A stretch of DNA of 26,584 nt, from positions 1 to 26,584 of the forward strand of contig JAFYOF010000170.1 in assembly GCA_017560305.1 (NCBI GenBank), in the 5' to 3' direction. Position 1 is the first letter of the stretch. Each line of letters opens with the position of its first letter. Made by a program: the position numbers and the translations under genes. The notes below the pieces were generated by a model. That model ran no database searches and was not told the DNA's origin. It saw only the letters and a list, made by a program, of their open reading frames with translations. Shown here one piece after another: positions 14,932-24,436 of this stretch. Source of the stretch: Alistipes sp. GTDB lineage: Bacteria > Bacteroidota > Bacteroidia > Bacteroidales > Rikenellaceae.

Positions 14932-15696
14932 TTATAAGTATCGCATTTCGTCCGCAATTTTTTTTGACTCTTGCGCTGCATTAGGGTGTCCCATTGCGGC
15001 TGCTCGGTCGAAACATATTTTGGCGCGTTCCAAAATGTGTAGCTTGGTGTTCGAGATGTTGCTTTTGTCTTTTTTACCCTTTACAGAGGGGATTACCGAG
15101 GCGATGTTTTTCAACTCCGTTCCCATGGAAAACCACGAGTTCATTTGGTTTTTCAGCATCTCATTCTGTTGACTCTGGATGGTCTGTTTTTGGTTGGAGA
15201 TGATAGTTGACTGAGTTTTAATCTCCTTGTTTTTCTTTGCAATCTCATCCTTTAGAGAGATAATCTCATTCTCCTTTTGCTCGATGATGTTTCTCAGGTT
15301 CTGGATGGTTGCAATAAAGTGCTTGCTGTCTGCAGAGGCAGTTTTTTGCGCAGTGTTCAATTTGCGCTTTAACTGCTCGAGGCGAGCCTTGATTTCATCG
15401 GGCTTGTTTGATATGGATGAAGAACCAGATTCCACATCCATTCGTAAATTCATTGTAGCATTGGTAAGTGAGCGCAACTCTTTTACAACAACATTGATCA
15501 AAGAGTCGTTTTCAATGTTCTTCTGAATGATTGCCTCTTGCTTGTGGCTAAGGTCTCGGTATTCCTGAACGGCGCTTTCATATTGCTCCAGTGACACCAT
15601 TCGGCGTGGTGGTTCTGCCTCTTTTTGTTCGCAAGAAGACAGAGCTGCTACGCTTAAAGCCGCAGCGAAGAAAAATTTTATTTTGAAAGTTCCCAT
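14932..15696 (-). CDS. Coiled-coil lipoprotein of unknown function
   Basis: A 254-residue protein with a lipoprotein signal (lipobox LSSC, acylated C22), not assigned to a family. After a short linker the body is almost wholly helical. Residues about 35-90 and especially 100-185 carry long heptad-like stretches rich in Lys, Glu, Gln and Asn (for example IIEQKENEIISLKDEIAKKN). The last 45 residues (ERAKICFDRAAAMGHPNAAQES) resemble a single Sel1/TPR-like helix pair. It probably spans part of the periplasm as a rod anchored in the outer membrane. Its start overlaps the end of the upstream membrane-protein gene by 19 nt, so the two are translationally coupled and probably work together. Confidence 0.75.
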   Translation of the reverse strand: MGTFKIKFFFAAALSVAALSSCEQKEAEPPRRMVSLEQYESAVQEYRDLSHKQEAIIQKNIENDSLINVVVKELRSLTNATMNLRMDVESGSSSISNKPDEIKARLEQLKRKLNTAQKTASADSKHFIATIQNLRNIIEQKENEIISLKDEIAKKNKEIKTQSTIISNQKQTIQSQQNEMLKNQMNSWFSMGTELKNIASVIPSVKGKKDKSNISNTKLHILERAKICFDRAAAMGHPNAAQESKKIADEMRYL

Positions 15697-17387
15697 TTTG
15701 TTTGTTGGTTAAGTTGAAATTTGATTTTAATAGAATTTAGGTCTTTGTTGTAGTTGATTATACCCGTGCCGAGTTCAATGCTGCTAAATGAGAATGATTC
15801 GGGGATAAATGTCAGTTCATACAATAAAGGACTTGCCTCGGTGTTGACCTGCAGTTGGAATTTATTCTGTTCAATGTGTCGTAAAATTGCACTTGAATAT
15901 GCAGTTCTCTCGCCTGATTCTGTTTTGAATGTAAAGTTTCCTGCCAGGAAAGAAGGGTCGATAACTTCGGTTTTGATAGTCGAATAATCGATATTATCCC
16001 TCACGGGCATAGGGTTGTTCTTTGGCATAATTAGGAACATAATCAAACTGATAGCCATCATAATGCCGAAGTTTATAGCGAGGCGAATGGCGCTCTCGGA
16101 TTTGACCTCGGGGTTGGTTACATTCTTGCGATAAGCGTCAATGTAAGTGTAACTTTTGGTTAGGACAGAGTATAAAGCAATGGCAATAGCCAACCAAAGG
16201 ATTACTTTTGGCAAGAAGAAGAATGCCGCAACTGTCAACGAGATAATCGTTGTGCATACATCGGGAAGTAACTTGCCTGCTACATACGAGGTGAAAGGTG
16301 CTGGGCTGTTATCATCCACTTGCATCATTCCTTTCTGGAAATCGCTTAAATTATTATAGGCATTCTTTTGCACATCATCAGGGAAGAGACTGAGGAAGAA
16401 GTTGTCGTTGATACACAACTTGAGAGTCCAAAGGATAGAAAACAAAAGAACGATAATAAGCGAGTTGCTCTTTGCAAAGTTTGCAGGGTCTGTCGCAAGT
16501 TCTTCAATGTGCGGGATGCCCAACGATTGCAGGGCGAGGAGATCCTCCATTCGTCCTTTTGACAATAAGCACGCCGCACCAGCTGCTGTGATTGGGAAGA
16601 GTAAACCGAAGATTCCCTTGACACCCAGTAATGATAGCTTAAGTGTGATAGGGTGCTGGCGGAGGGTGCTATTGAGAATGGTGACAATGAAATAACGGAT
16701 GAGATAGATGAGTGTGAATGCAAAGAAAATCACCCAAAACCAATTCTTTACAACAAGATGTATGCTTGAGAAAAGAGTCAGAACGGGCTTTAGGAAAACC
16801 TTGCCATAGAGATTTTGCGATGGTGTTCCAAGAAAATCGAGGGTGTTGTTTACTGTCTTGAACAGACCATTCAAACGCACCTTGTTTTTTCTGGGGAGAT
16901 TATTGAATTCCTCCACTCTCTGTGAGATGTATTTTTGGAAATAGTTAAGAGTCTTGTCGATACCATTCTTGCTGATACTTGTTTGAAGGTCAACATAATC
17001 CTCACCCGCAGTAATTCCTGTGAGATTACAATAAGAATCATACTTCTTGCCCATTCTCACCTGAATCAGTTCTGGATTTTCGCTAACGACAAACAACACT
17101 CCAATCTGCTTGAAATCGGGGTAGTTGTGTTTGTCCTTTGCGAGTTGTTCAAAGATGTCGTCGGCTGTGCTTCCGATTTTCATCTGGTTTTCGATTTGGT
17201 CGACATGGTACAATACAGGGTATAAACCATAGGGATAATCGAAATTCAGGAACAACTCTTTAGTTTTGTTTGTAAAATTGTCGGCTCCCTGCGCAATCTT
17301 TGCGGGGTATCGGCAACTTTCGGTTAAATCTTCTTGGCAACTTACGAATAGTAAGATGGTTGCCATAAGGAAAAGAAATCTTTTCAT
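15678..17387 (-). CDS. Polytopic membrane lipoprotein, TPM-like N-terminal domain, function unknown
   Basis: A 569-residue protein with a lipoprotein-type signal (lipobox FVSC, C17). Residues about 45-160 look like a TPM/YgcG-type extracytoplasmic domain (FKQIGVLFVVSENPELIQV, then RMGKKYDSYC). Several hydrophobic segments follow, at about 210-240, 258-280, 313-332, 385-415 and 440-460, with a short loop (LFPDDVQKN) between. The last 95 residues are a beta-rich, non-membrane domain. A lipobox in front of a multi-pass protein is unusual: it may be a false lipobox in an uncleaved signal. I recognise no enzyme motif. It heads a two-gene unit with the coiled-coil lipoprotein (19-nt overlap), and its putative promoter lies inside a long inverted repeat. 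Confidence 0.75.
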   Translation of the reverse strand: MKRFLFLMATILLFVSCQEDLTESCRYPAKIAQGADNFTNKTKELFLNFDYPYGLYPVLYHVDQIENQMKIGSTADDIFEQLAKDKHNYPDFKQIGVLFVVSENPELIQVRMGKKYDSYCNLTGITAGEDYVDLQTSISKNGIDKTLNYFQKYISQRVEEFNNLPRKNKVRLNGLFKTVNNTLDFLGTPSQNLYGKVFLKPVLTLFSSIHLVVKNWFWVIFFAFTLIYLIRYFIVTILNSTLRQHPITLKLSLLGVKGIFGLLFPITAAGAACLLSKGRMEDLLALQSLGIPHIEELATDPANFAKSNSLIIVLLFSILWTLKLCINDNFFLSLFPDDVQKNAYNNLSDFQKGMMQVDDNSPAPFTSYVAGKLLPDVCTTIISLTVAAFFFLPKVILWLAIAIALYSVLTKSYTYIDAYRKNVTNPEVKSESAIRLAINFGIMMAISLIMFLIMPKNNPMPVRDNIDYSTIKTEVIDPSFLAGNFTFKTESGERTAYSSAILRHIEQNKFQLQVNTEASPLLYELTFIPESFSFSSIELGTGIINYNKDLNSIKIKFQLNQQTKWELSK

Positions 17388-17460
17388 AATAGATATAAGT
17401 TGTTGGTTAGTAATTGCTTGTTAGTTTTGTTTCTTTTGATCGGATGGTATGGAAAAAGAA

Positions 17461-17529
17461 ATATTCGATTCCATATTGTTCGCTTTGTATGCAAATATAG
17501 CAAAAAAGTTACAATATAGAATCGAATAT
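17461..17529. repeat. 19-bp inverted repeat around a 31-nt centre with a -7 element
   Basis: Left arm 17461-17479 (atattcgattccatattgt) and right arm 17511-17529 (acaatatagaatcgaatat) pair at 18 of 19 positions; the exception can be a G-U pair. The centre holds TATATTTG on the minus strand (17499-17492), a fair -7 element for the two-lipoprotein operon; no -33 is seen. On the minus strand the hairpin is followed by ttcttttt, so it could also end tsaD transcripts. The remaining bases between the operon and tsaD show nothing else. Confidence 0.65.
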
Positions 17530-17563
17530 AGTTCCGATTCGGGGTATTGTGTGATATTTATCC

Positions 17564-18592
17564 CTACAAAATCTCCTCCAGTCGTGCTACGGGGGCGATG
17601 TCGTAGGATGAAATCATACCCTGCTGATAGCGGTAGTAACCCGAGATGGCAATCATCGCTGCGTTGTCGGTTGTGAACTTCAGTTCGGGGATGAATGTGC
17701 GCCAGCCGCGGCGGCGTCCAGCCTCGGCAACGGCCTCGCGCAGACCTGAGTTTGCCGACACTCCACCGGCGATGGCTACATCCTTGATGCCGGTCTTCTT
17801 GGTCGCCTTGATGAGTTTGTCGAGCAGGATGTCGATGATGGTCTTCTGCAATGATGCGCAGAGGTCAGCCTTGCGCTTCTCAACGAAGTCGGCATCCTCC
17901 TTCACGCAGTCGCGCAGGGTGTAGAGGAACGATGTCTTCAGACCCGAGAACGAGTAGTCGAATTCGCCCTTGACATGGGGCTTTGCGAAGGTGAAAGCGT
18001 TGGCGTCACCCTCCTTTGCCAAGCGGTCAATCACAGGACCTCCTGGGTAGGGGAGTCCCATCACCTTGGCGCACTTGTCGAAAGCCTCGCCCGCAGCATC
18101 GTCGATGGTTGTGCCGATAATCTCCATCTCAAGCGGTGACGACACCTTCACAATCTGTGTGTGGCCGCCACTCACCAGAAGGCAAAGGAACGGGAACGAT
18201 GGGTGCGGCATCTCGCGGTCGGGAAGGTCGATGAAGTGAGAGAGGATGTGACCCTGCAAGTGGTTCACCTCCACCATTGGAATGTTGTTTGCTAATGAGA
18301 GTCCTTTGGCGAATGATGTACCCACCAGAAGTGAGCCCATCAGACCTGGTCCGCGCGTGAAGGCAATCGCATCCAGCTTGTCAGCCGTGATGCCCGCCTC
18401 CTTGAGAGCGGTATCCACTACGGGGATGATGTTCTGCTGGTGTGCTCGTGATGCCAGCTCGGGAATCACGCCACCATACTTGATGTGCACCGCCTGCGAC
18501 GCTATCACATTGGAAAGCAGCGTAGTATTGCGTATTACGGCAGCCGAAGTGTCGTCGCACGAAGACTCTATGCCAAGAATTGTGATGTTCAT
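17564..18592 (-). CDS. tsaD: tRNA N6-adenosine threonylcarbamoyltransferase TsaD
   Basis: A 342-residue Kae1/TsaD protein, the usual length. It transfers the threonylcarbamoyl group from TC-AMP to A37 of ANN-decoding tRNAs, in the cytosol with TsaB and TsaE, which are not in this window. Family marks: ILGIESSCDDTSAA at the N-terminus (nucleotide site), the metal-binding H111 and H115 in VNHLQGH, GGPVIDRLA, the IAGGVSANSGLR loop and FTDNAAMIA near the end. The upstream gene tamB is divergent across 75 nt, which has room for two short promoters. Confidence 0.97.
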   Translation of the reverse strand: MNITILGIESSCDDTSAAVIRNTTLLSNVIASQAVHIKYGGVIPELASRAHQQNIIPVVDTALKEAGITADKLDAIAFTRGPGLMGSLLVGTSFAKGLSLANNIPMVEVNHLQGHILSHFIDLPDREMPHPSFPFLCLLVSGGHTQIVKVSSPLEMEIIGTTIDDAAGEAFDKCAKVMGLPYPGGPVIDRLAKEGDANAFTFAKPHVKGEFDYSFSGLKTSFLYTLRDCVKEDADFVEKRKADLCASLQKTIIDILLDKLIKATKKTGIKDVAIAGGVSANSGLREAVAEAGRRRGWRTFIPELKFTTDNAAMIAISGYYRYQQGMISSYDIAPVARLEEIL

Positions 18593-18612
18593 ATATATGT
18601 TTTTTCGCTTTT

Positions 18613-18645
18613 TTTTCTATTTTAATAGAAAAATGGTTACTTTTG
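18613..18645 (+). promoter_or_regulatory. Candidate tamB promoter with adjacent palindrome
   Basis: TACTTTTG at 18638-18645 fits the -7 consensus; the -33 region is T-rich with no exact TTTG. Just upstream is the perfect inverted repeat ttttctatt-tt-aatagaaaa (about 18614-18633). The predicted leader is only about 16 nt. Confidence 0.4.
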
Positions 18646-18667
18646 TAAGTTTTATGACCGTAAGTCA

Positions 18668-21600
18668 ATGCGCAAAGTTACGAAAATATTATTAAAGCTG
18701 CTATCAGTAACGCTTTTGTTTCTGATATTTTGTCCTATTGTGCTTACATTGACCGTAGCATTGCCCTCTGTTCAGAACTTCGTTGTGGACCGAGCGACTG
18801 ACTATATCTCCAAAAAACTTGACACCCGCGTAGAGATTGACCGCATCCGTTTGGGTGCGCTGGGTAGCCTGCGTGTAGAGGGTTTGTATGTCGAGGACTA
18901 CGAGCACGACACGCTGCTTTATGCTGGCAAGGTGAAGATGTTCTTGGTGGGTCTGATTAACGATGGCGGCGTGAACTTCCGCAACGGTATGATGTCCAAT
19001 GTGCAGCTCAACCTGCGTGAGACCCCATCGGGTGAGATTAACATCAAGCAGGTGGTTGATAAGGTGCGCAACAAGAAGGACACCGTGAGCAAACCATTCA
19101 CCCTGCGTGTCGAGGATGTGCGTGTAGATAATGTCTCTGTCCTGATTGAGCGTCAGGAGCACCGCAATCCCGAGTATGGTGTTGATTACAGCAATATGCA
19201 CATCAAGCATATCTCTGCCTTCGTGGATAACTTCTATATTGATGATGGCGCTATCGGTGGTTACATCCGCAATCTCTCGGCCATCGAGCGCTGCGGCTTT
19301 ATGGTGCAGAACTTCACGGGTCGCTTCGAGGTGGATAAGGGTGTGGTTGAACTTACCGACTTTGAGGTGATGGCGCGTAACTCGGATGTGCGTCTGCGCT
19401 CGCTCAAGCTTACGGGTAAGGAGGGCTGGGACTCATACCGCGATTTCATTCACGATGTGCGTATCGATGGCGAACTCTATCGTACGGCCATATCGTCTGA
19501 CGACATTGCATACTTTGCTCCCGCTCTGCTGCCTTGGCACTTGGCGGCGCGTGAGGCGAATGTTGCCGTGAGGGGAACGGTTGCCGATATGATGGTTGAT
19601 GTTAAGAATGTCGATTTCGGATATCACAGCTCATTTAATTGCGACATCTCGTTGCGTGGTCTGCCAAATGTCAAGCGTGCGGGTATGTCGGTCGAGTTGC
19701 ATAGCCTGCTCACCAACGAGCACGATATGAATATGCTTCTGTCGAGCATCACGGGCAAGCCTCTGCCAAAGAAGGTGCTGGAGATTGCCTCTTCGGCTGG
19801 CGAGATGATGGTGGCTGGCGAGTTCAGCGGCAGTATGCGTGCTTTTGAGACCGACTTTAACCTTGTAACGCAGGCGGGTAGTGCCCACCTTGCGGCGCAG
19901 TTTGAGCATAACGAGGAGAAGCGCATCAAGGATGACAAGGGCGCAGAGCGAGTGTCGCCTGCTATGTCGGTCATCGAGGCTGACGCCGACCTTCAGCATA
20001 TTGACCTCGGCACGCTGCTGGGCGAGAAGCTGCTGGGCGGTGTGAGCGGTACAGTGCATTTCGGTGGTGTCACATCACGCTCGGGCATCCGTGGTCAGGT
20101 GCGAGGCGAGATTTCTGATTTGACCTTCAATAAGTGTGACTACTCTGATTTGTGGCTCACAGGTACAATCCATAACAAGAGTTTCGCGGGCGAGGTATCA
20201 AGTGACAGCGCGCCGCTGAAGTTCAACCTTGCGGGTCAGGCTAATATGAATGGCGACAGACCGCTCTACGACTTTAAACTCAAGGTGGATGATGCCGACC
20301 TCTTTGCGATGAATATCAACAAGCGTGACTCCTTGTCGCACCTTGCCCTGAATGCCGACCTCTACGCTATGGGTAGTACGGCCGATGCAATGAGTGGCTC
20401 GGTGGATATCTATAATGGTCTCTACCGTTATGGCGAGGATACTCTGCGTGCGGAGAACATACGACTGATTTCCCATAGCACCGAGGAGCGCCGCGAGTTG
20501 AGTCTTAGCTCGGAGTTTGCCGATGCTACATTTACCAGCCCTACATCCTATGCCGATTTGATGGGCTTCCTGAAGGTGGCGGCCAACAAGTATCTGCCAA
20601 ACCTTGAGGTGAAGCGCGATGCCTACCTTGCCAAGGATGAGCAGGGCGGCTATTCGGCGCTGGAGGTGACCATCAAAAAGATTGACCCTCTGCTGAACGC
20701 CATCTCCGAGGGTCTGCACCTTGCTAACGGCTCGAAACTCAACTTCACGATGAATCCGCTCACCAACCACTTGCTGCTTCGTGCCGAGTCGGAGTATGTT
20801 GAGCGCAGAAATATGTTGATTACAAACCTCGATGTGAATGTCACCAATCAGGGTGACTCGCTGGCGCTTTACCTTCAGGCGGAGGATTTGTATGCGGGCG
20901 CGTTCCACCTGCCACAGCTGATGATGATGGGTGGTGCGAAGAACAACCGTGTGCAGATGTCGGCGGGCTTCAACAGCGAGGATCGTTCACTCTCGGGCGG
21001 CGTCTCTATGATGGCGCACCTTGAGAGGGTGGGTGCGCAGAATATGCCACGCGTGAACCTGCGCCTCTTCCCATCTACGATTACTCAGGATAACAAGCAG
21101 TGGCGTATCACATCCGATGGCATCAGCATCGACACAGCCCGCATCGTGGTGGATAACTTCAGCGTACGAAGCACCGACCAGCACCTGCAGCTCGATGGTG
21201 TGGCGTCGCGCCAGAGGGAGGACTCACTGCGTGTGACGATGCACAACTTCCAGATTGAGCCGTTTATGGGCTTCGCAACAAAGCTGGGCTATCGTGTGAC
21301 TGGTCTTGTCAATGGTCAGGCTTCGATGCAGGCGGTGCTCAACCGAGGCGAGCTGGATGCCGACCTGCGTATCGATAGTATGAAGGTGAACTCAACGCCC
21401 GTTGCACCTATGGAGGTTGACTCGCGCTGGGACTTCGTACAGCAGCGTGTGCGTCTTACGATGAAGAATCTCAATACGGGCAAGCCTGTGGTGATGGGCT
21501 ACTACGCCCCAGCCTCTAATCGCTACTACGCCGAGGGCGAGTTTGAGCATATCCCAATGTTTATGCTTGACCCGATGTTGTCGGGCGTCATCACCGACAC

Positions 21601-23314
21601 CGAGGGCGAGGGCTACGCCAAGCTGGAGATTATGGGTCAGGGTCGTCAGGCGAAACTCAACGGCGTGATTGATGCCGAGAATCTCGCGACAACCATCGAC
21701 TATACGCGTGCCCGCTACTTCGTGCCAAAGGCGAGGGTGAATGTGGTGGATAACCACCTCATAGCCACCAACGCCCGCGTCTACGATGCCGAGCGAAATA
21801 CGGGTCAGCTCAATATGGATGTCAATCTGGAGCACCTCTCCAACATCGCCTACAATATGCGTCTCACGCCACGAAATATGATTGTGCTGAACACTACGGC
21901 GCAGGAGAATGACTACTTCTACGGTAAGGTCTACGCATCGGGTGTGGCGACAATCAACGGCAACAAGCGTGGTACGACACTCGATCTGGTGGGTACTACG
22001 GGCGACAACTCTAAGTTCTATATGCCACTCTCGAGCAAGAGTGACGCTTCGATAGCCGACTTTGTGACATTTGTCCAGCCTGGTATGCAGCGCAGCGACA
22101 CGACAAACTACCTCGCCCGCAAGAAGATGATGTACGAGCGCCGTAACCGTGCCGCAACGACTGCGTCGGAGAGCACTATGGAGATAAATATGGAGCTCAC
22201 GGCAACCGACAATGCCGAGGTGCAGCTGGTTATCGACCCTACGGTGGGCGATATCATCAAGGCTCGCGGAAATGGTACTTTGTCAATGCGCATCGTGCCA
22301 AGTGCAAATATATTTGATATGTATGGCGACTACACCATCACCGATGGTAGTTACCTCTTCACGCTGCAGAACATCATCAATAAACTCTTCCTCATCCAGA
22401 GCGGCTCGACCATCACCTGGACGGGCGACCCCGTGGATGCGAGATTGAATATTGATGCCATCTATAAACTCAAGACCTCGTTGCAGCCGCTGCTCTCGTC
22501 TACGACGCTTGACAATGTGACGCGCGCCGTGCCGGTGGAGTGCGTCATTAACCTCACCGAGCGATTGAGTAACCCTACGGTGCTCTTCGATGTGCGTGTG
22601 CCTAATGCCGACACCGAGATTCAGAATGCCGTGGCCAACCTGCTCAACAACCAGCAGTCCATCGCTACGCAGTTTATGTATCTGCTGGTGAGTGGCTCGT
22701 TCTACTCTGACTCAAACACCTCGCCCAACATCGGTGCTTCGGCATCAGCCACTACGGGCTTTGAGTTGTTGTCAAATCAGGTGAGCAACTGGCTCTCGAG
22801 CGACGACTATAACATCATCCTCCGCTACCGACCCAAGTCGGAGCTTACGAGTGATGAGATTGACTTCGGCTTCTCGAAGAGTCTGGCGAATGACCGCCTG
22901 CTGGTGGAGGTTGAGGGCAACTACCTTGTCGATAACAAGATGGCGCAGAGCAGCAATATGTCGAACTTTATGGGCGAGGCATACATCACCTGGCTCATTG
23001 ACCGCGCGGGCAACCTCAAGCTCCGTGGCTTCACGCAGACCATCGACCGCTTCGACGAGAACCAGGGTCTGCAGGAAACTGGCGTTGGTATCTACTACAA
23101 GGAGGACTTCAACAACTGGCAGGATTTGAAGCGCCGAGTGAAGGAGCGCTTTATGAGCAAGCGCCGCCGCGAGCGCGAGGAGGCTGAGCGGGAGAACGCT
23201 GCGCAGGAACAACAAACCGCCGTTCAGGAGCGTTCTAATGATGAGGGCGCATCGCAGCAGGCCATCGAGAGCGCCAAGCAGAAGATTGTTACAGAGATAA
23301 ACTTAAATAAATAA
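18668..23314 (+). CDS. tamB: Translocation/assembly module TamB (AsmA-like, DUF490)
   Basis: A 1548-residue envelope protein. An N-terminal hydrophobic anchor (about 8-34) is followed by a very long beta-rich AsmA/TamB-like region, the lipid-carrying groove that bridges the periplasm in this family. The conserved DUF490/TamB_C domain fills roughly the last 450 residues before the tail, with marks such as NIFDMYGDYTITDGSYLFTL and AVANLLNNQQSIATQFMYLL. A charged, Arg/Glu/Gln-rich tail of about 55 residues (RRREREEAEREN) ends the protein. Long TamB proteins are normal in Bacteroidota. Likely role: phospholipid transport or outer-membrane protein assembly. No tamA/BamA-like gene is in the window. 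exbB begins only 22 nt later, which suggests shared transcription with the TonB motor. Confidence 0.9.
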   Translation: MRKVTKILLKLLSVTLLFLIFCPIVLTLTVALPSVQNFVVDRATDYISKKLDTRVEIDRIRLGALGSLRVEGLYVEDYEHDTLLYAGKVKMFLVGLINDGGVNFRNGMMSNVQLNLRETPSGEINIKQVVDKVRNKKDTVSKPFTLRVEDVRVDNVSVLIERQEHRNPEYGVDYSNMHIKHISAFVDNFYIDDGAIGGYIRNLSAIERCGFMVQNFTGRFEVDKGVVELTDFEVMARNSDVRLRSLKLTGKEGWDSYRDFIHDVRIDGELYRTAISSDDIAYFAPALLPWHLAAREANVAVRGTVADMMVDVKNVDFGYHSSFNCDISLRGLPNVKRAGMSVELHSLLTNEHDMNMLLSSITGKPLPKKVLEIASSAGEMMVAGEFSGSMRAFETDFNLVTQAGSAHLAAQFEHNEEKRIKDDKGAERVSPAMSVIEADADLQHIDLGTLLGEKLLGGVSGTVHFGGVTSRSGIRGQVRGEISDLTFNKCDYSDLWLTGTIHNKSFAGEVSSDSAPLKFNLAGQANMNGDRPLYDFKLKVDDADLFAMNINKRDSLSHLALNADLYAMGSTADAMSGSVDIYNGLYRYGEDTLRAENIRLISHSTEERRELSLSSEFADATFTSPTSYADLMGFLKVAANKYLPNLEVKRDAYLAKDEQGGYSALEVTIKKIDPLLNAISEGLHLANGSKLNFTMNPLTNHLLLRAESEYVERRNMLITNLDVNVTNQGDSLALYLQAEDLYAGAFHLPQLMMMGGAKNNRVQMSAGFNSEDRSLSGGVSMMAHLERVGAQNMPRVNLRLFPSTITQDNKQWRITSDGISIDTARIVVDNFSVRSTDQHLQLDGVASRQREDSLRVTMHNFQIEPFMGFATKLGYRVTGLVNGQASMQAVLNRGELDADLRIDSMKVNSTPVAPMEVDSRWDFVQQRVRLTMKNLNTGKPVVMGYYAPASNRYYAEGEFEHIPMFMLDPMLSGVITDTEGEGYAKLEIMGQGRQAKLNGVIDAENLATTIDYTRARYFVPKARVNVVDNHLIATNARVYDAERNTGQLNMDVNLEHLSNIAYNMRLTPRNMIVLNTTAQENDYFYGKVYASGVATINGNKRGTTLDLVGTTGDNSKFYMPLSSKSDASIADFVTFVQPGMQRSDTTNYLARKKMMYERRNRAATTASESTMEINMELTATDNAEVQLVIDPTVGDIIKARGNGTLSMRIVPSANIFDMYGDYTITDGSYLFTLQNIINKLFLIQSGSTITWTGDPVDARLNIDAIYKLKTSLQPLLSSTTLDNVTRAVPVECVINLTERLSNPTVLFDVRVPNADTEIQNAVANLLNNQQSIATQFMYLLVSGSFYSDSNTSPNIGASASATTGFELLSNQVSNWLSSDDYNIILRYRPKSELTSDEIDFGFSKSLANDRLLVEVEGNYLVDNKMAQSSNMSNFMGEAYITWLIDRAGNLKLRGFTQTIDRFDENQGLQETGVGIYYKEDFNNWQDLKRRVKERFMSKRRREREEAERENAAQEQQTAVQERSNDEGASQQAIESAKQKIVTEINLNK

Positions 23315-23335
23315 TAATTAAACTTTTTTCGTACT

Positions 23336-24025
23336 ATGATCGAATTTATTCAAGCTGCCGAGGCGGCAGCGACTACCGCAGCAGCGGTAACAGAGGATGT
23401 AACTCGTATGGGTTTGTGGGAACTCTTCCTTAAAGGTGGATGGTTGATGTGGCTTTTGCTCGTGTTGGGCGGCGTGGCTGTGTTTATCTTCGTTGAGCGC
23501 TGGATGATGATCCGCAAGGCCACTTACCTTGATATGCACTTTATGAACCGCATCCGCGACTATATCTCTGATGGCAAGATTCGTGCCGCAGTAGACCTTT
23601 GCCGCAAGACTAATACCCCAATCGCTCGTATGATTGAGAAGGGTATTGGCCGCATCGGTCGTCCTATGAGCGACATCCAGTCATCAATCGAGAATGTTGC
23701 CAACCTTGAGGTATCGAAGCTTGAGGATGGTCTTCCAATCCTTGCTACAATCGCTGGTGGTGCTCCTATGATTGGTTTCTTGGGTACTGTTATCGGTATG
23801 GTGCAGACCTTTATGGATATGTCGGCTGCGGGCGGTACAATCGACCTCTCGTTGTTGGCTGGTGGTATGTATGTAGCGATGGTGACAACCGTAGGTGGTC
23901 TTATCGTGGGTATCCCTGCTTACTTCGGCTACAACTACCTTGTGGCTCGCGTTGAGAAGCTCGTCTTCCAGATGGAGGCTAACTCAATCGCCTTTATGGA
24001 TATTTTGAATCAACCTGTAAAATAA
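23336..24025 (+). CDS. exbB: MotA/TolQ/ExbB proton channel protein
   Basis: A 229-residue inner-membrane protein. A 30-residue Ala/Thr-rich N-terminal tail precedes TM1 (about 36-54). TM2 and TM3 (about 140-160 and 170-195) carry the family's GFLGTVIGMVQTF and VAMVTTVGGLIVGIPAYFGYN. With ExbD it forms the proton-driven motor that powers TonB-dependent uptake. The exbD ATG follows after 6 nt. TolQ is the alternative name, but a TonB gene rather than a tolA/pal set follows, so ExbB is preferred. Confidence 0.93.
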   Translation: MIEFIQAAEAAATTAAAVTEDVTRMGLWELFLKGGWLMWLLLVLGGVAVFIFVERWMMIRKATYLDMHFMNRIRDYISDGKIRAAVDLCRKTNTPIARMIEKGIGRIGRPMSDIQSSIENVANLEVSKLEDGLPILATIAGGAPMIGFLGTVIGMVQTFMDMSAAGGTIDLSLLAGGMYVAMVTTVGGLIVGIPAYFGYNYLVARVEKLVFQMEANSIAFMDILNQPVK

Positions 24026-24031
24026 TTAGAG

Positions 24032-24436
24032 ATGGCAATTAAGAGAGGATCAAAGGTCGATAACTCTTACTCGGCATCGTCGATGACCGACTTGATGTTC
24101 CTGTTGTTGATCTTTATGATTATTGCAACCACACTCATCAGCCCCAACGCTGTGAAGTTGATGTTGCCAAAGAGCGCAAACCAGCTCAAGGACAAGGCTA
24201 TCACCACAGTCTCAATCAAGAAGGAGAGCTCTGGCTCTTACTCTTACTATGTAGAGCTTGAGAATGTTGGTTCGCGTCAGGGTGTAGAGCGCGCACTCAA
24301 GGCACGCCTTGAGGGTCAGGAGGAGCCTACCGTATCTCTCCACGCCGACAAGACTGTCGAGTGGGACGAGATCGTGCAGGTGATGAATATAGCCAAGGAT
24401 AATGGTTATAAGCTTATAGCTGCCACCCAACCATAA
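24032..24436 (+). CDS. exbD: ExbD/TolR family biopolymer transport protein
   Basis: A 134-residue protein with a short cytoplasmic N-terminus, one TM (about 20-38) and a periplasmic domain. D20 in SMTDLMFLLLIFMI is the conserved proton-relay Asp. The periplasmic part (VSLHADKTVEWDEIVQVMNIAKDNGYK) is the usual ExbD fold. It follows exbB directly. Confidence 0.93.
   Translation: MAIKRGSKVDNSYSASSMTDLMFLLLIFMIIATTLISPNAVKLMLPKSANQLKDKAITTVSIKKESSGSYSYYVELENVGSRQGVERALKARLEGQEEPTVSLHADKTVEWDEIVQVMNIAKDNGYKLIAATQP

Noticed and set aside
17449..17676. 75-codon plus-strand frame between the lipoprotein operon and tsaD
   Set aside because: It spans the 19-bp inverted repeat and then the end of tsaD antisense; the second half is clearly a shadow.
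20198..20908. 236-codon open frame antisense to tamB, with several smaller ones
   Set aside because: Codon-bias shadows of the long tamB frame; no family likeness or start signals.
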